Source: Leptodontidium sp. MPI-SDFR-AT-0119
Taxonomy: Eukaryota; Ascomycota; Leotiomycetes; Helotiales; Leptodontidiaceae
Direction: 5' to 3'
Length of the DNA stretch: 64,000 bases
NCBI GenBank assembly: GCA_020726505.1
Contig: JAHLEZ010000014.1
Span: forward strand, 1,984,001 to 2,048,000
In this document: positions 35,655 to 46,768 of the stretch, piece after piece
Numbering within the stretch: the first letter of the stretch is position 1
Layout of the letters: each line of letters opens with the position of its first letter
Position numbers and translations under genes: made by a program
Notes under the pieces: generated by a model
What the model saw: the letters and a program-made list of their open reading frames with translations, nothing else
Told to the model about the DNA's origin: nothing
Databases searched by the model: none

Positions 35655-37100
35655 CTATCCATGTAACTCCATGACCGGCGCTGGAGGAGGTAAGGTCATA
35701 GAATACGCCCACGCCGCAAACCTCGCACTGGGCTCATCACAAATCTTCGCCACAATCTCCGCAGCCCACAGCGTAAGCGGCAACAAGATCAGATGCGGCA
35801 CTAAGAACGCAGGCTCGAGACCTAAAGGTCCACTATGAGACAGCGGGAACTTGTTGACCCAGTCTGGGATGAACTCCTCGTGAGCTTCCTTATACCAGCC
35901 AACGGCACAGTACAATCTATCTCCTAATGTCCAGAGGATGGGGCCGTGGACGAGGTAGAGCGAGAAAGAGATGCGTCCGAGATATTGATTGAAGGAGGAT
36001 TCGAAGAAGGATTTGAGCCACCATATCCGCGGGATACCGGCAATGAGGAACATGGCTGCCCAGAACAGGAAGAACCATTTCTGGTCCCATGGGGCTTCCG
36101 GCTTGAGTTTGCCGATGTAGTGCCAGCCTGGTGCGTTGTGCAGGATTTCCATGTCGATGATGTGGGAAGGGCAGCCGCTGAAAATCAGAGATACGACGAA
36201 GACGCTGTAGTAGAATACCATTTTCCAGGGTTCCAGTCTCGTCAAAATTTGTGGTAAGTCTCCATTCCGAGCAAGGAGGTCAAGATCGCAGAGAAGCACA
36301 CCGCCCATAAACATGGCTCCGAACCAGCCATCTACAACGTACATGAAGTAGTAGATCAATCCCATCTCAACACAAAGTCTGGCATTCCTCGTAGCTCTTG
36401 AGACTGCCATTAGGGTGGTGTAAACAATGATCGAGCCTCGGAACTCGACTGGAATGGACCAAGCAGGGAAGTTGTAGGTGAGCCAGGCTTCTCCGCCTCC
36501 TCTGAACACAAATGAATAATTCTTGAACTCGATGTACCAGTTCCAGAGTTCTTCGCGGAAAGTTGCTTTGTGCACTGGCGATAGAGTCCAAATGCCAAAG
36601 AGATGCCAGGAAGTGAGGTACGCAATCGTAATGAAGATAATCGGTAAATGGAGTCGAGTCCAACGACGGAATAATGCTGAACCCATGTTTTCCCCAAGTT
36701 TGCTGTACTCGCCGGCATGGATAAGAGTCAAAGGCTTGAGAGATAAAACGTATCCCGAGATGACGAAGAAGACAGCAACGGCGAAATGACCGCCTGTGAA
36801 GAAAGTCCTAAAGACAGGCAAGGCAGCGAAATAGTATTTGCCCTCGTATCCCCAACCCATCTCCATGATCCTACTTGCGGGCACTTCACGAAGAGGCCAT
36901 AGTTCGTGATGTTGCCAGTACACCAGGAAAGCTGCAAACCCTCGAAGGCCGTCGAGGTATGCCGTGCGTATGACTCTCTTCTGGGGAGCACCTCTCGTCA
37001 TGACAGCTGGACGAACGAATTCGAGAGCCCATTTTGCTGCGGTATGGGCGGACGACGATAAATCCTGCTTTTCCCATCGGGAATCAAACTTGGAAGCCAT
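35655..37100 (-). CDS. Acyltransferase-3 family membrane protein
   Basis: This is an integral-membrane O-acyltransferase of the acyltransferase_3 (PF01757) family, 481 aa without introns. The family hallmark near the N-terminus is present: RTAYLDGLRG at about residues 45-54, then YWQHHELW with the conserved His pair. Next comes the GGHFAVAVFFVISGYVLS segment (about 104-121), where the FF-x-ISGY motif is diagnostic. About ten hydrophobic segments follow. Near the C-terminal end RISFSLYLVHGPI is the usual late family motif. Fungal members modify secreted or surface polysaccharides and small metabolites, but the acceptor here is unknown. The start at 37100 is the first ATG and gives a normal cytosolic tail. 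It diverges from the GT32 gene. Confidence 0.92.
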   Translation of the reverse strand: MASKFDSRWEKQDLSSSAHTAAKWALEFVRPAVMTRGAPQKRVIRTAYLDGLRGFAAFLVYWQHHELWPLREVPASRIMEMGWGYEGKYYFAALPVFRTFFTGGHFAVAVFFVISGYVLSLKPLTLIHAGEYSKLGENMGSALFRRWTRLHLPIIFITIAYLTSWHLFGIWTLSPVHKATFREELWNWYIEFKNYSFVFRGGGEAWLTYNFPAWSIPVEFRGSIIVYTTLMAVSRATRNARLCVEMGLIYYFMYVVDGWFGAMFMGGVLLCDLDLLARNGDLPQILTRLEPWKMVFYYSVFVVSLIFSGCPSHIIDMEILHNAPGWHYIGKLKPEAPWDQKWFFLFWAAMFLIAGIPRIWWLKSFFESSFNQYLGRISFSLYLVHGPILWTLGDRLYCAVGWYKEAHEEFIPDWVNKFPLSHSGPLGLEPAFLVPHLILLPLTLWAAEIVAKICDEPSARFAAWAYSMTLPPPAPVMELHG

Positions 37101-38615
37101 TTGGCCTCACTGAGATAATTCTAGATTTTCCAGAAGCGGTGATGGATTGTTGGACGGAGTGGCAAAGTGTGAGAAGGTGAAGATTAAAGTTGTAAGTGAG
37201 AGTAAATTGACTTTCATGGAAGATGTTCTCTCCAGAGAAACAATCAATTCCAGCCGTACAAAATTTGCATGTCTGAAAAGAAGTTCGGACACCAGGTCTA
37301 AGAACTCTGCAGTTGTAGAATACGAGACGATCTTTTTCCGAGGGAGAAGTTGAGTTCGGGCTAGGAAACAGCTCTGATGCTGGTCGGAGATATTTTGATT
37401 CTCTGTTGAAACGTGGATCGTGACCACAACCGAGTCCGAGTGGACAATGCACTTTTGCGAGAAACACGTTTCATAGATAAAGTTTATGTATCTGGTACAG
37501 TTGCATGATTCTCCTTGTCTGTCGATGGTTGGTTGGCCTGGTTGGATATTCGGAACTGCCTTTGTTTCACGATGTCTGTCAAAGCCTCATGATCAGATCG
37601 TCTGCCAAGAGATCGTGCCAATTGTTAAGATTCGGCATTTGAATTTCATGAAATCACGTATTGAATTTCAGCACTACCTCTCAGCCTCTAGAATGTTGAT
37701 AGTTAGTGAGAGATCGAAGTGGATTTCCAGCTGCTAAATGTCTCTGGGCCATAAATGCCGTGTTTTCATGTGATGCATGGTCGCGCCGAAGCGAGGTGCC
37801 TCTCGAAAATTTCCACGGAACGGAGTGCACCCTCTCAAGTAAAAAAGTAATTTTGGACCTGATATGCTCGGGGGTCAGGTAATATCATTGGCATGGGTCT
37901 AGATACCATGGTATCAATCAAAAAGACAATGTTCTCCCTGGGCCAACTTCCGGCTTGTGATAGCCGCGATACCCTGACTCTTTGCGATCGGTCAATTGAT
38001 CCGGCCTTCAAAATCTGTCAAACGGAAGCTAAGTCAATAAGCCTATCAATTGCTGCAATGCTGAGTCCATCTTGACATCGGAGGAACATGACAGAAACAA
38101 ATGTCCTTTGATGTGCTTAGTGGAACTTTTCATGTTTCGTGCACGTCCATTAACTTCCCCCATGTTTGGGAGATCAGGCCCCATTGAACAAGCGATTCCA
38201 TCCTTGTGCGAGGCGATCGTCAACATCTGTCTGCTCAAGTTCTAGAATGATGGGCGCCGAGGATGTTTCATGCAATCATGCGAGCCCCTCTTTGAAAATG
38301 TGGCGGAGTTGGACACATCCAGTGGCATGGTGCAAATATTCGCAAGGACTCTTCCAGATGGAGCAGTTTCTAAACTTTGGGCTGCAACAGCCGAGTCTGA
38401 TACTACTCCTGGAGTAACAAGTAATATTAGTTCAGGGATTTTGAAAAAGCCTCGGCGTAGAGTTCCCGGTCAACTTCACTCACCTAAGATATCTTCTGCT
38501 GATGCCAGCCTGTTGTTCGTAAAACATTCTTGCACACATACGAACAACTTCGAAATTTCTGCCATTGTTGGAGTGACTGCGATTCCGCTCTAGATCTCTC
38601 GGTGCGACAGAACCC
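37101..38615. other. 1.5-kb divergent promoter region
   Basis: The acyltransferase gene (minus) and the GT32 gene (plus) start at its two ends. ORFs of up to 107 codons on the plus strand at about 37.9-38.6 kb have no recognisable features. I see nothing else. Confidence 0.5.
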
Positions 38616-40154
38616 ATGATTAAAGCGAGCATGCATCTCAAGACTCCGTCAATTTCTGGAGGCCGGTTTCGGAAGCAAAGCAAACGAGCTGCCCCAGTAT
38701 ACATCGCATGCGCTCTTCTCCTACTACTTTATACTCAAATCGATCATTTTGAGCGATTCCAACACACACCTGGTGAGGTACTGAAGCGTGTTTTGGCCTA
38801 CCAGCAGCCCATGCTTCGTGCCCAAGATACCAAATTTCCAAAGAAGATATGGCAAACTTGGAAAACCGACCCGCTGGAGTTCGAACAGAGAGAGTCTGAA
38901 CGCGCGAGGACCTGGCCACAGAAGAACCCTGGTCATCGATACGAAGTCCTGACTGACAACAATGACCTGGACTACGTTGAGACCCATTTTGGTCGAGATG
39001 GCGTTGTCTACCGACCCGACATAATCGAGACATATCGAACCCTCAACGCGACCATCATCAAAGCCGATCTTCTTCGATATCTTGTAATGTATGCGGAAGG
39101 TGGAGTCTATGCAGACATTGATGTTGAAAATTTGAGAGCAGTCAACACCTGGATTCCACCACAATTCAACGAAAGCGATGTTGATCTCGTCATCAGTGTC
39201 GAAATTGATGAGCCGGCGTTTGTGAACCACACGATTCTTGGGCAGAAATCCCAGTCTTTCTGTCAATGGACCTTCATGACCAAGCCCAGACATCCAGTTA
39301 TGATGCGACTTATCGAACATGTTCTCCACTGGTTGAACGAGGTGGCTCAGAAGCAGGCTGTACCAATCTCGGACATCAAACTTAACTTCGACGAGGTCAT
39401 TACTGGAACAGGTCCATCAGCATTTACCACCGCGGTTTTGGCAGAAATGGCCGCACAAACGCATCGCCGACTGTATTGGGATACATTCCACGCTCTCACC
39501 CAACCTGTTCTTGTGGGAAACATTCTTGTCCTCACGGTGGACTCTTTTGCCGCCGGTCAAGGTCACTCGAATTCCCTGAGCCATGATTCTCCAAATGCTC
39601 TAGTAAAGCATCACTACCATGCGTCACTTTGGCCATCAAGGCATCCTCGATACAGCCACCCCGCCTATGGAATGGTGGAAGAATGCAACTGGGAGCCAGC
39701 ATGTGTATGGAACTGGACGGAAAACACCGCTGCATTTGACGGACTGTCCTTTGATGACAAAGTCAAACTGATCAAGGAGAAAGAACAGATAGACAAGGAG
39801 AGATATGACGCGGAAGTGGCTGAGGACGAGGCTGCGGCCAAGGAAGAGAATGAGAGGCTACAAGCCGAACTCAAAGCTCAGTGTGAATCAGCATCTTATG
39901 TGCATATCGAGCAAATCACATCTCAGACCCCAACAACACCAGTGATCCCTCAGGCACAATGGCCACCCACACAACCACCACCTGTCACGGAACAGCAGCC
40001 TGGAGCCCAACAACCAGGGAGTCAACAAGCGCAGCAGACGCAAGATCAGGCACCCTCAGAAGTTCAAGCACAACGAGAACTTCAAGTCCAGCCACCAGCT
40101 GAACAAGCCAACCCGGCCAGTAATACTGGAAGCCAACCCGAAGTGCGAATATGA
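38616..40154 (+). CDS. GT32 family glycosyltransferase (Och1-like), type II membrane protein
   Basis: This is a probable Golgi mannosyl- or other hexosyltransferase, a single-exon ORF of 512 aa. A short basic cytosolic tail (RKQSKRA) precedes one membrane anchor at about residues 26-40, giving type II topology. The sugar-transferase core starts with PKKIWQTWKTDP (about 75-86) and HRYEVLTDNND. The nucleotide-sugar/metal DXD motif is EGGVYADIDVE with Asp167 and Asp169. Two or more N-glycosylation sequons are visible. After about residue 385 the protein leaves the family fold: a Glu/Lys/Ala-rich coiled coil (about 385-425) and then a Gln/Pro-rich tail to the end. Such a tail is not part of the core Och1 family. 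Donor and acceptor sugars are not determined. Confidence 0.92.
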   Translation: MIKASMHLKTPSISGGRFRKQSKRAAPVYIACALLLLLYTQIDHFERFQHTPGEVLKRVLAYQQPMLRAQDTKFPKKIWQTWKTDPLEFEQRESERARTWPQKNPGHRYEVLTDNNDLDYVETHFGRDGVVYRPDIIETYRTLNATIIKADLLRYLVMYAEGGVYADIDVENLRAVNTWIPPQFNESDVDLVISVEIDEPAFVNHTILGQKSQSFCQWTFMTKPRHPVMMRLIEHVLHWLNEVAQKQAVPISDIKLNFDEVITGTGPSAFTTAVLAEMAAQTHRRLYWDTFHALTQPVLVGNILVLTVDSFAAGQGHSNSLSHDSPNALVKHHYHASLWPSRHPRYSHPAYGMVEECNWEPACVWNWTENTAAFDGLSFDDKVKLIKEKEQIDKERYDAEVAEDEAAAKEENERLQAELKAQCESASYVHIEQITSQTPTTPVIPQAQWPPTQPPPVTEQQPGAQQPGSQQAQQTQDQAPSEVQAQRELQVQPPAEQANPASNTGSQPEVRI

Positions 40155-41229
40155 AGAAACTTTGGCATTTGAGCCCATCTTCAGAATTAGCACACCAGTC
40201 TGATACCAACCAATATAGTCTATAAGACTTCACTACCCCAGAAATACAGCAGCGCCTGTAGAAGTCTGCTGGGTTGGCGGGTCTCAGCTTGGACTGGTCT
40301 GTGGCACTGAGGAGCGAAATTCCAACTTGATTTGATGGGCGGCGTACGTATGACACAGCCTAGTATAGACTTCAGCAGGCTGGAGGGGAAATGCCAAGGG
40401 CTGGCATGGGCGTTGACGGCGTTTCTGAATTATAGATTTGGGTGTTGGTGTTTGTTTAATCTTTCAGGGAGAAGAAATGACTTGAGAAATGGGCTGTTGC
40501 TATATACCCCTGAGCTTAGTCCTAAATGAGAAATTTTAAATCCACTACATCTGGTGGAAGAAACCTCGAATGCAGCTGCTTCCCAAAACCAAGTGTAGTG
40601 TTTGCATGCTTTGCCTACCACCAAGTATACACTTCTTCGACAATTTGTATTCTGGGGGAGGGTTTCGATCCGGATGCCCCCACGAAATGTGATGTCTTAC
40701 TTTTCAATGCGATTCATCACATGATTCGATGCCGGGATGAGAATGCCCTCTGATGCCAGCGGTCCGAACAGCACTCCAATCAAGCATGAGTACTCTGGCA
40801 GCAATTGCTCCTACTGGACCTGCCAACAAGGCTGAGTTCTGCCCCACACGAGGCTGGCTCGAGAAGGTGGCGTGACACCGGAGACATCCATGAGACCTAT
40901 TTCTTGGATATTCGCCACAACCTGTTTACAGTAGGTCATGCATCTCGAATGATGCCCGCCGAGATCCGAATCACCATACAAGGCGAGGAACGTGGTTGAG
41001 GTTACCACCCGACTTTCCGTACGACAAACAAAGAAAATAGGTATTACCACAGCCTCGCTCGCAACATGTGTAACCTGCCCACTGTCCATACCTTCTTCTA
41101 CTTCCTCCCTCGTTCTCCCTTTCTCTACTCTACATACCTAACAACAGTGCAAGTACCAAATTCTTTCATACTTTGACATTCAGACAAGTCACACATACAT
41201 ACACACAATTATACCTTCACATCGTCGAC
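40155..41229 (+). promoter_or_regulatory. Upstream region of the CCG-9-type gene
   Basis: This 1.07-kb intergenic stretch lies between the GT32 3' end and the next start codon. A pyrimidine-rich tract at about 41093-41140 is a typical fungal core-promoter or leader element. Stress-element-like pentamers occur at 40384-40388 (AGGGG) and 40507-40511 (CCCCT), which is weak evidence because such short motifs arise by chance. ORFs of 64-92 codons here are not convincing. Confidence 0.45.
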
Positions 41230-43782
41230 ATGTTCGGCTCCAATCACCCACCCCTCCCAAATCATCCTCACTCTGCTCTGAGCGGTGTACTCAATGCTTC
41301 AGATGGAGCCATCACGCCGCCCTCCAGAGTTCCGACTCCTCTTCGAAGTACACCCAAGAGTCTTAGACCCTACGTCTGGGCTCTGATGGCATTCAAGAAC
41401 GGCGCGCGATTTCAGGCGAAGCCTTCGTACCATCGGGCTCGCAGAGCCAGCATCCTCGCCGAAAAAGAAGGACCCTTTGCCCCTGCTCTCACGGTGAGCA
41501 TTTCTATTTTCAAGTTCCACAATCAGAATCTTTGAGCTGACCAGTTGACTTCAGCCCCTCTTCGCAGGCATCGCAGTCGCTTTTAATGACGATAGCTCCG
41601 CTGTGGTAGCAGTTGCAATCCACGACAGTACATACCTGACCGACTTCTCTGTTGAAACCATTCAAATCAAAGATGCTGTTGACAAGGGCGAAGATCCAAT
41701 TGCAGACTATGTGGTCGATCAATTGGAGAAATACGAGCACACAAATATTGCAAAGTTCATAGGCGCTGGGCTCTCAACCGAGCTACTGAAGAAGTCACCC
41801 AAGCTCTGTTCTAGACTATGGCTGGACCTAGACATTGTTCCTGTCTCGATTATCCCCGAATTAGAATCGTATGAAACCAGCTCCAAGGACAGAAGCTTCT
41901 GGCATTCCAAATGTGTCGATGAGCAGGCAGACTCAATGGCTAGGAAATGTATCATGTAAGTGTGCCCTAGCTCACACGTTGTCCTGTGCTACTTCAGCAA
42001 CTGGGTTCGCACTACGATTGTTTCCTAGTTTATACCAGCACGTTCTAATATGTCATTCACAGGCACTTTGGTCCTAGCCTTGCTCCTCTACTACAAGTCG
42101 GCTACAGAGGTATCGTCGAAATCGATTCCGGTGGAAGAGCACACATTCTCGGTCTCGACGACTTCAAACGATCATGTGACGCTCCAACATGGGACGCAAT
42201 GATGCACTTCGTCACCAATCTCAAGAAGATGGGCACTAAGATTGCTTTCTTCAGCAGTACACCACAAGGAGGTGGGGTAGCTCTGATGAGGCATGCACTC
42301 GTCCGACTGGCAGATCTTCTCGACGTTTCGTTGACCTGGTATGTCCCGAAGCCGAAGCCAGGTGTATTCAGAATCACCAAGACAATTCACAATATACTCC
42401 AAGGTGTTTCCGAACCAGGAGCTTGTATCAGTGCCCAGGAAAAGCAGGTCTTGGTGGATTGGATTGCAGATAATGCAAAGAGATATTGGCTGTCTCCCGG
42501 TGGACCATTGCGTCCGGTTGAAGAAGGGGGAGCTGATGTTATCATGGTGTGTACAAACCCCCACTCGTTAGCCTCTGGTAGCAAAAAATTCCTAACAGCA
42601 CTAGATTGATGACCCCCAAATGCCAGGGTTGATTCCCCTGATCAAGGATCTGACTCCAAATCGACCAGTCCTCTACCGAAGCCACATTCAGATCCGTGGA
42701 GACCTCGCTGTACAGGAAGGAACGCCGCAAGCAGACGTTTGGCAGTTTCTATGGCAAAACATCAAACTCGCCGACATGTTTATCAGTCATCCTATTCCTT
42801 CCTTCGTCCCTAGCAATGTTCCAGCACCAAGTGTAGCATATCTGCCTGCCACGACTGACTGGTGAGTTCCAAACCCCTAACATATACAATGACATGCTGA
42901 CAGTACCAGGCTCGATGGTCTCAACAAGGACATGAATGAGTGGGATCAAGGTTACTACGGTCACATCTACAACGAGCAATGCCACGCCATCAGAATGTCC
43001 GTCACTCTCCCAAAACTCAAAATTCAAAGAAACACAGCTAACACCCCAACAGGACGCAGCTAAAATGGCCACTCAAGAAGTACTTTATCCAAGTCGCACG
43101 TTTCGACCCCGCAAAAGGCATTCCAGACCTCATCCAATCCTACGCAGAATTCCGTCGTCTACTCACCAAACACGACCCCTCACTCGAAGCGCCCCAACTC
43201 GTAATCTGTGGCAATGGATCCATCGACGACCCCGACGGAACCATCGTCCTCGACCAAACCATGCACACACTTGAGACTCAATTCCCACACCTTCTCTCCT
43301 CTATCTCTGTCATGCGCCTCGCGCCCAACGACCAGCTCCTCAACACCCTCCTCTCAGCCTCTCACACGGTCCTGCAACTCTCGACACGGGAAGGATTCGA
43401 AGTCAAAGTCTCCGAGGCAATCCATAAAGGCAAACCTGTCATTGCTACGAACTGCGGGGGTATCCCGCTGCAAGTCCAGCACGGCAAGAACGGGTTCCTG
43501 GTCGAGGCGGGCGATTGGCACGCTGTTGCTAAACACTTGCTCACGCTCTGGACGGATGAGGCTCTATATGAGGAGATGTGTGCTTTTGCGAAGGTTAGTG
43601 TTAGTGATGAGGTTGGAACGGTTGGGAATGCCCTCAGCTGGTTCTATCTTGCTGATAAGTGGGCGAATGGGAAGGGGATCGTGCCAGAGGGACGGTGGGT
43701 CAATGATCTTGCGAGGGAGGAGGCGGGTATTCCTTATAAAGATGGCGAGAATAGATTGCCGCGGGACTTTGGGAGGGCTTGA
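41230..43782 (+). CDS. ccg-9: CCG-9-type trehalose synthase/phosphorylase (GT4 family)
   Basis: This is a GT4 glycosyltransferase of the fungal clock-controlled-gene-9 type, retaining trehalose synthase or phosphorylase that interconverts trehalose with glucose and a glucose donor in the cytosol. Six exons: 41230-41493, 41555-41955, 42063-42546, 42605-42861, 42910-42996 and 43053-43782, giving 740 aa. Family landmarks are HSTYL-like and GYRGIVEIDSGGRAH segments, SSTPQGGGVALM (first Rossmann domain), YRSHIQIRGDL, and in the second domain the EX7E motif with Glu611 and Glu619 (STREGFEVKVSE) followed by GKPVIATNCGGIPLQV. The final intron uses the weak donor GTCCGT, supported by a CTAAC branch site and frame. 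The clock link is known from Neurospora and is not shown here. It lies downstream of the GT32 gene on the same strand. Confidence 0.9.
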
Positions 43783-45220
43783 GGGGTTTGTGTGGGGTTA
43801 AGGACTGGGCGTTTTTCTCTCTTCTCGGTGTTTGTTTGGATTCCCCTCCACTCTGCGATTTCTTCTATCTCTTCCTTCTGATTTTGAGCGGCGCAACGCC
43901 CTCTTGAAACGCCCAGATCCCTCTTCCTTATTCCATTATATTTCGTTTTAATTCTTCTTGTCTTTCAGTGAACAACAAGCCGCAGGGAGCAGGGAGCAGG
44001 TGTTCTGGGATTTTCACACAGTACCTGCTTAGTGGTCAAGCGGACCAACAAACGTTCGGCCGTTCATCACATTAGCGAGGTTCGACGAAGACGAAAGATG
44101 AGAGATAAGTTTGATCAGAAACGCAAGATGACAAGATGGGAAACCACGAATGAACAGACAGACAGACGAAGAAAAAGACCAAAATTACAAGTTGATGCAA
44201 AAGTTTGGGTGGCATGACGACTTGCTGGGCGGGTTGGTTATTTACTTACTGGGTTCCGTTCTTTTCGTCTACAGAGGAGGAGAGGAAGTGGCAGTTTAGT
44301 GAGCAAAGAAATATGATATAACATGGGAACAGAAATACAAATAGAAAGAAATACCTCTCCTATTTCTTGAGTTTTCGTGCGGATCTGACTGAGGTTTGCT
44401 ACATACTGACGGTTGAGTTTGTGGTGCTATGTCATGTTAAATAATGTGTGTGGTATGCATCCTTTGAATAATACGTGGATGATAATGAATCAATGATCCG
44501 AGTGAAGCGCTAGGAGTGCTGAAAGCGCCGGCAGCGCTACCAGCTCTATCTACTCCATAAACCGTCAATAATCGAAAATAATGTGATTACAACCGTAGTC
44601 TTTCGTTCTCTGAAAATATTTCTCATCACCGAGGACATTGGAATTCTTTCAATACGTAAATTTTACTCATTGCACTAGGAGAACTGGATTGTTTATTCAC
44701 TATTCACAAAACATCCAGACCCATTACCTACCCAATAGTATAGAAATTACAGAACCCCTAAAAGACCAGTACGCTATATCTTACTTTTTTCTTCCTCTGT
44801 ATTACTAACTTACCCTACATACATACGTACATTCATACACCTATCGAATTGGTTGGTATAAACACCCCCTCACGTCCAGAAATGCAACTGCCAATCAAAT
44901 ACAAACGCCTAGCTAGGGTATCCATCCATCCATTCATTCATATCCCATATCCCACCAACATTGCACTCATCTTCCCGTTCATTCATCCAAAGGATACCAG
45001 ACCCAAGGAAATCAACCGTCAAAAGGTCAAGGAAATGTAAAAATTCAAATCAAATCAAATGCGTCTCGTAACTTCGTAACAAAGGTCTTTCCTTCTCGCA
45101 CTTGCTCCTCCTGGTCTGTACTGTGCGTACTGTATCGTGATCCATTCCATTCCATGTACTGTTCGTTCTCTTTTTCGTCCTCGCTGTGCATCTAGATATC
45201 ATCGCTGAAAGACTGACTCT
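43783..45220. other. 1.4-kb intergenic region between convergent genes
   Basis: The CCG-9-type gene and the BTB gene converge here. The sequence holds AT-rich stretches and CATT/CATC repeats at about 44920-44945, with no ORF or RNA gene I can support. Confidence 0.6.
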
Positions 45221-46768
45221 CTATTCGTTCCAAGGAAAGTCCCTCTCGGTGACTTTCGTGCACACCAAATAACTCACGTGCGTGCCCTCTCCAAGTAAAC
45301 CACTCCTCATGAGCGGTCTCACCATATCCCTCGCTAAACTCTTCATCTCCTCGAGCCGCTTCTCGAATTTCTTCAGGTTGTCCCGAGAGTAGATCTCTGG
45401 GGTCAGTTTGAGGAATTTCTTGCACTCATCGTGGCCGAGATAGGACGAGGGCGTGGTGCCGAGAGTGCGGAAGACGCGACCGAGATGAGGGTTGGTGTTT
45501 GTTGGGGCGTTGGAGGATGAGGAGGAGACGGTCGAAGAAGGATGGAATTGTTGGACTGTTTGGTTGTTGTGGTGGGTTGCTGCTACGGTTACTTGGATGG
45601 TGTTGTTTCTTGCGTGGCCGCCGCCGTTCCGGGACTGCGAGACTCGTGGCATGGGAGGAGCTGGTGGAGGTGAGGTGCTGTCTGCTAGCCATTGCCTGAA
45701 TAGGGACATGACTAGCCAATCGAGGTAGGAGTTGTGCGGGTTGACTCTCTCGCCTCTCGAAGTCATGAGAGATAGTCGGTAGAGACGTCCCTCGATTTTG
45801 CCCACCAGATCGTCTAATTCCTCCGCTTTGTCCTCGATGATATCGAGGACTGTATCCGGGAGTTGATGCCGGATATGGCGTTCTCCCATGGGCCATGCTC
45901 CAACTACATGAATGAGAGCTTCTTGAAAGATGGACTTGGACTGTGCCAAATAACCCAGTTTGAGGTATGAAGAGGGGTATTTTGCGATTTGTTTCCAGAG
46001 CCGCGATTGGAACTGGAGAAGATGGTGGTCGATTCTTGGGCCTACTACTGCGAGCGCATCGTATAGGTCTGCAAGCGTGAGAAGCGACTTGCATTGTATG
46101 TATGCGGTTGCGATATCGATCGGATCGAGAGCTGGAGGATAGTTGTAAAAGATCCGGAATAGGTTGTCGTAGTCGTTTAGCAAGTCTTGGTCTTGGGGAC
46201 TTAGAGGAGGAGCGGATGAAGCTTGTGGAGTTGAAAGGGAGAGGTTTGCGACTGATCGGAAGAAGGAGGGGTTCGAAGAGGGTGGCTTATTGCGTACAGG
46301 CGGAGGTCTAGCATCTGTCGAACCGAAGAGTGATGCATGCGTGTTTTCCTTCTGTACCAGCATTGGGATATCATCGTCACTAGCCCCAGTATCCAGCTCA
46401 TATCTCCAACGCTTCTTAATCTCCTTGTTCCTTGCAGATTCGCTGCCAGAGTCCTCTCCTATCCTAGCCAGCTCGACCCCGCCCTCATTGCTCGCCTTCG
46501 ACCATTCTTGACTTGTGCTTGCCTCGAAGAAGCCCGAACATTGTGTGAGGATTATGCGGTGAAGGAGGTATCGATTTGTTTGGGAGCCAGCCTTGACGAG
46601 GATCTCAACATCGCCAGTGTGACTGAAGACAGGGAATTCGTTTTGCGGTACAAACGACGACCCTCCAGCATGCGATCTGCCATGTCGACGATGCCTTGAG
46701 GATCTAGAGACCACGGAGGATGGCCCTCGAAGGGCGAGGGACTGGGAAGGCTCGACTTGTGAGACCAT
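45221..46768 (-). CDS. BTB/POZ-domain protein
   Basis: This is a single-exon ORF of 515 aa. A basic Ser/Arg/His-rich N-terminus leads into a BTB-like core at about residues 47-90: FSHTGDVEILVKAG, LLHRIILTQCSGFFEAS and EW. The second half of the domain is interrupted by about 100 residues of charged low complexity. The helices resume near residue 200 with DNLFRIFYNYPP, then AYIQCKSLLTLADLYDAL and a BACK-like helical stretch to about residue 360. A Ser/Asn/His-rich linker and a conserved-looking C-terminal segment (FLKLTPEIYSRDNLKKFEKRL) follow. Related proteins serve as adaptors, for example for cullin-3, or as scaffolds. No partner can be named from this sequence. Confidence 0.85.
   Translation of the reverse strand: MVSQVEPSQSLALRGPSSVVSRSSRHRRHGRSHAGGSSFVPQNEFPVFSHTGDVEILVKAGSQTNRYLLHRIILTQCSGFFEASTSQEWSKASNEGGVELARIGEDSGSESARNKEIKKRWRYELDTGASDDDIPMLVQKENTHASLFGSTDARPPPVRNKPPSSNPSFFRSVANLSLSTPQASSAPPLSPQDQDLLNDYDNLFRIFYNYPPALDPIDIATAYIQCKSLLTLADLYDALAVVGPRIDHHLLQFQSRLWKQIAKYPSSYLKLGYLAQSKSIFQEALIHVVGAWPMGERHIRHQLPDTVLDIIEDKAEELDDLVGKIEGRLYRLSLMTSRGERVNPHNSYLDWLVMSLFRQWLADSTSPPPAPPMPRVSQSRNGGGHARNNTIQVTVAATHHNNQTVQQFHPSSTVSSSSSNAPTNTNPHLGRVFRTLGTTPSSYLGHDECKKFLKLTPEIYSRDNLKKFEKRLEEMKSLARDMVRPLMRSGLLGEGTHVSYLVCTKVTERDFPWNE

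Noticed and set aside
40660..40690. TTTCGATCC motif resembling a B box
   Set aside because: The loop has one base too many and no cloverleaf forms around it.
41170..41229. Upstream extension of the CCG-9-type ORF
   Set aside because: The in-frame extension starts at a TTG, and the first ATG at 41230 fits the family better.
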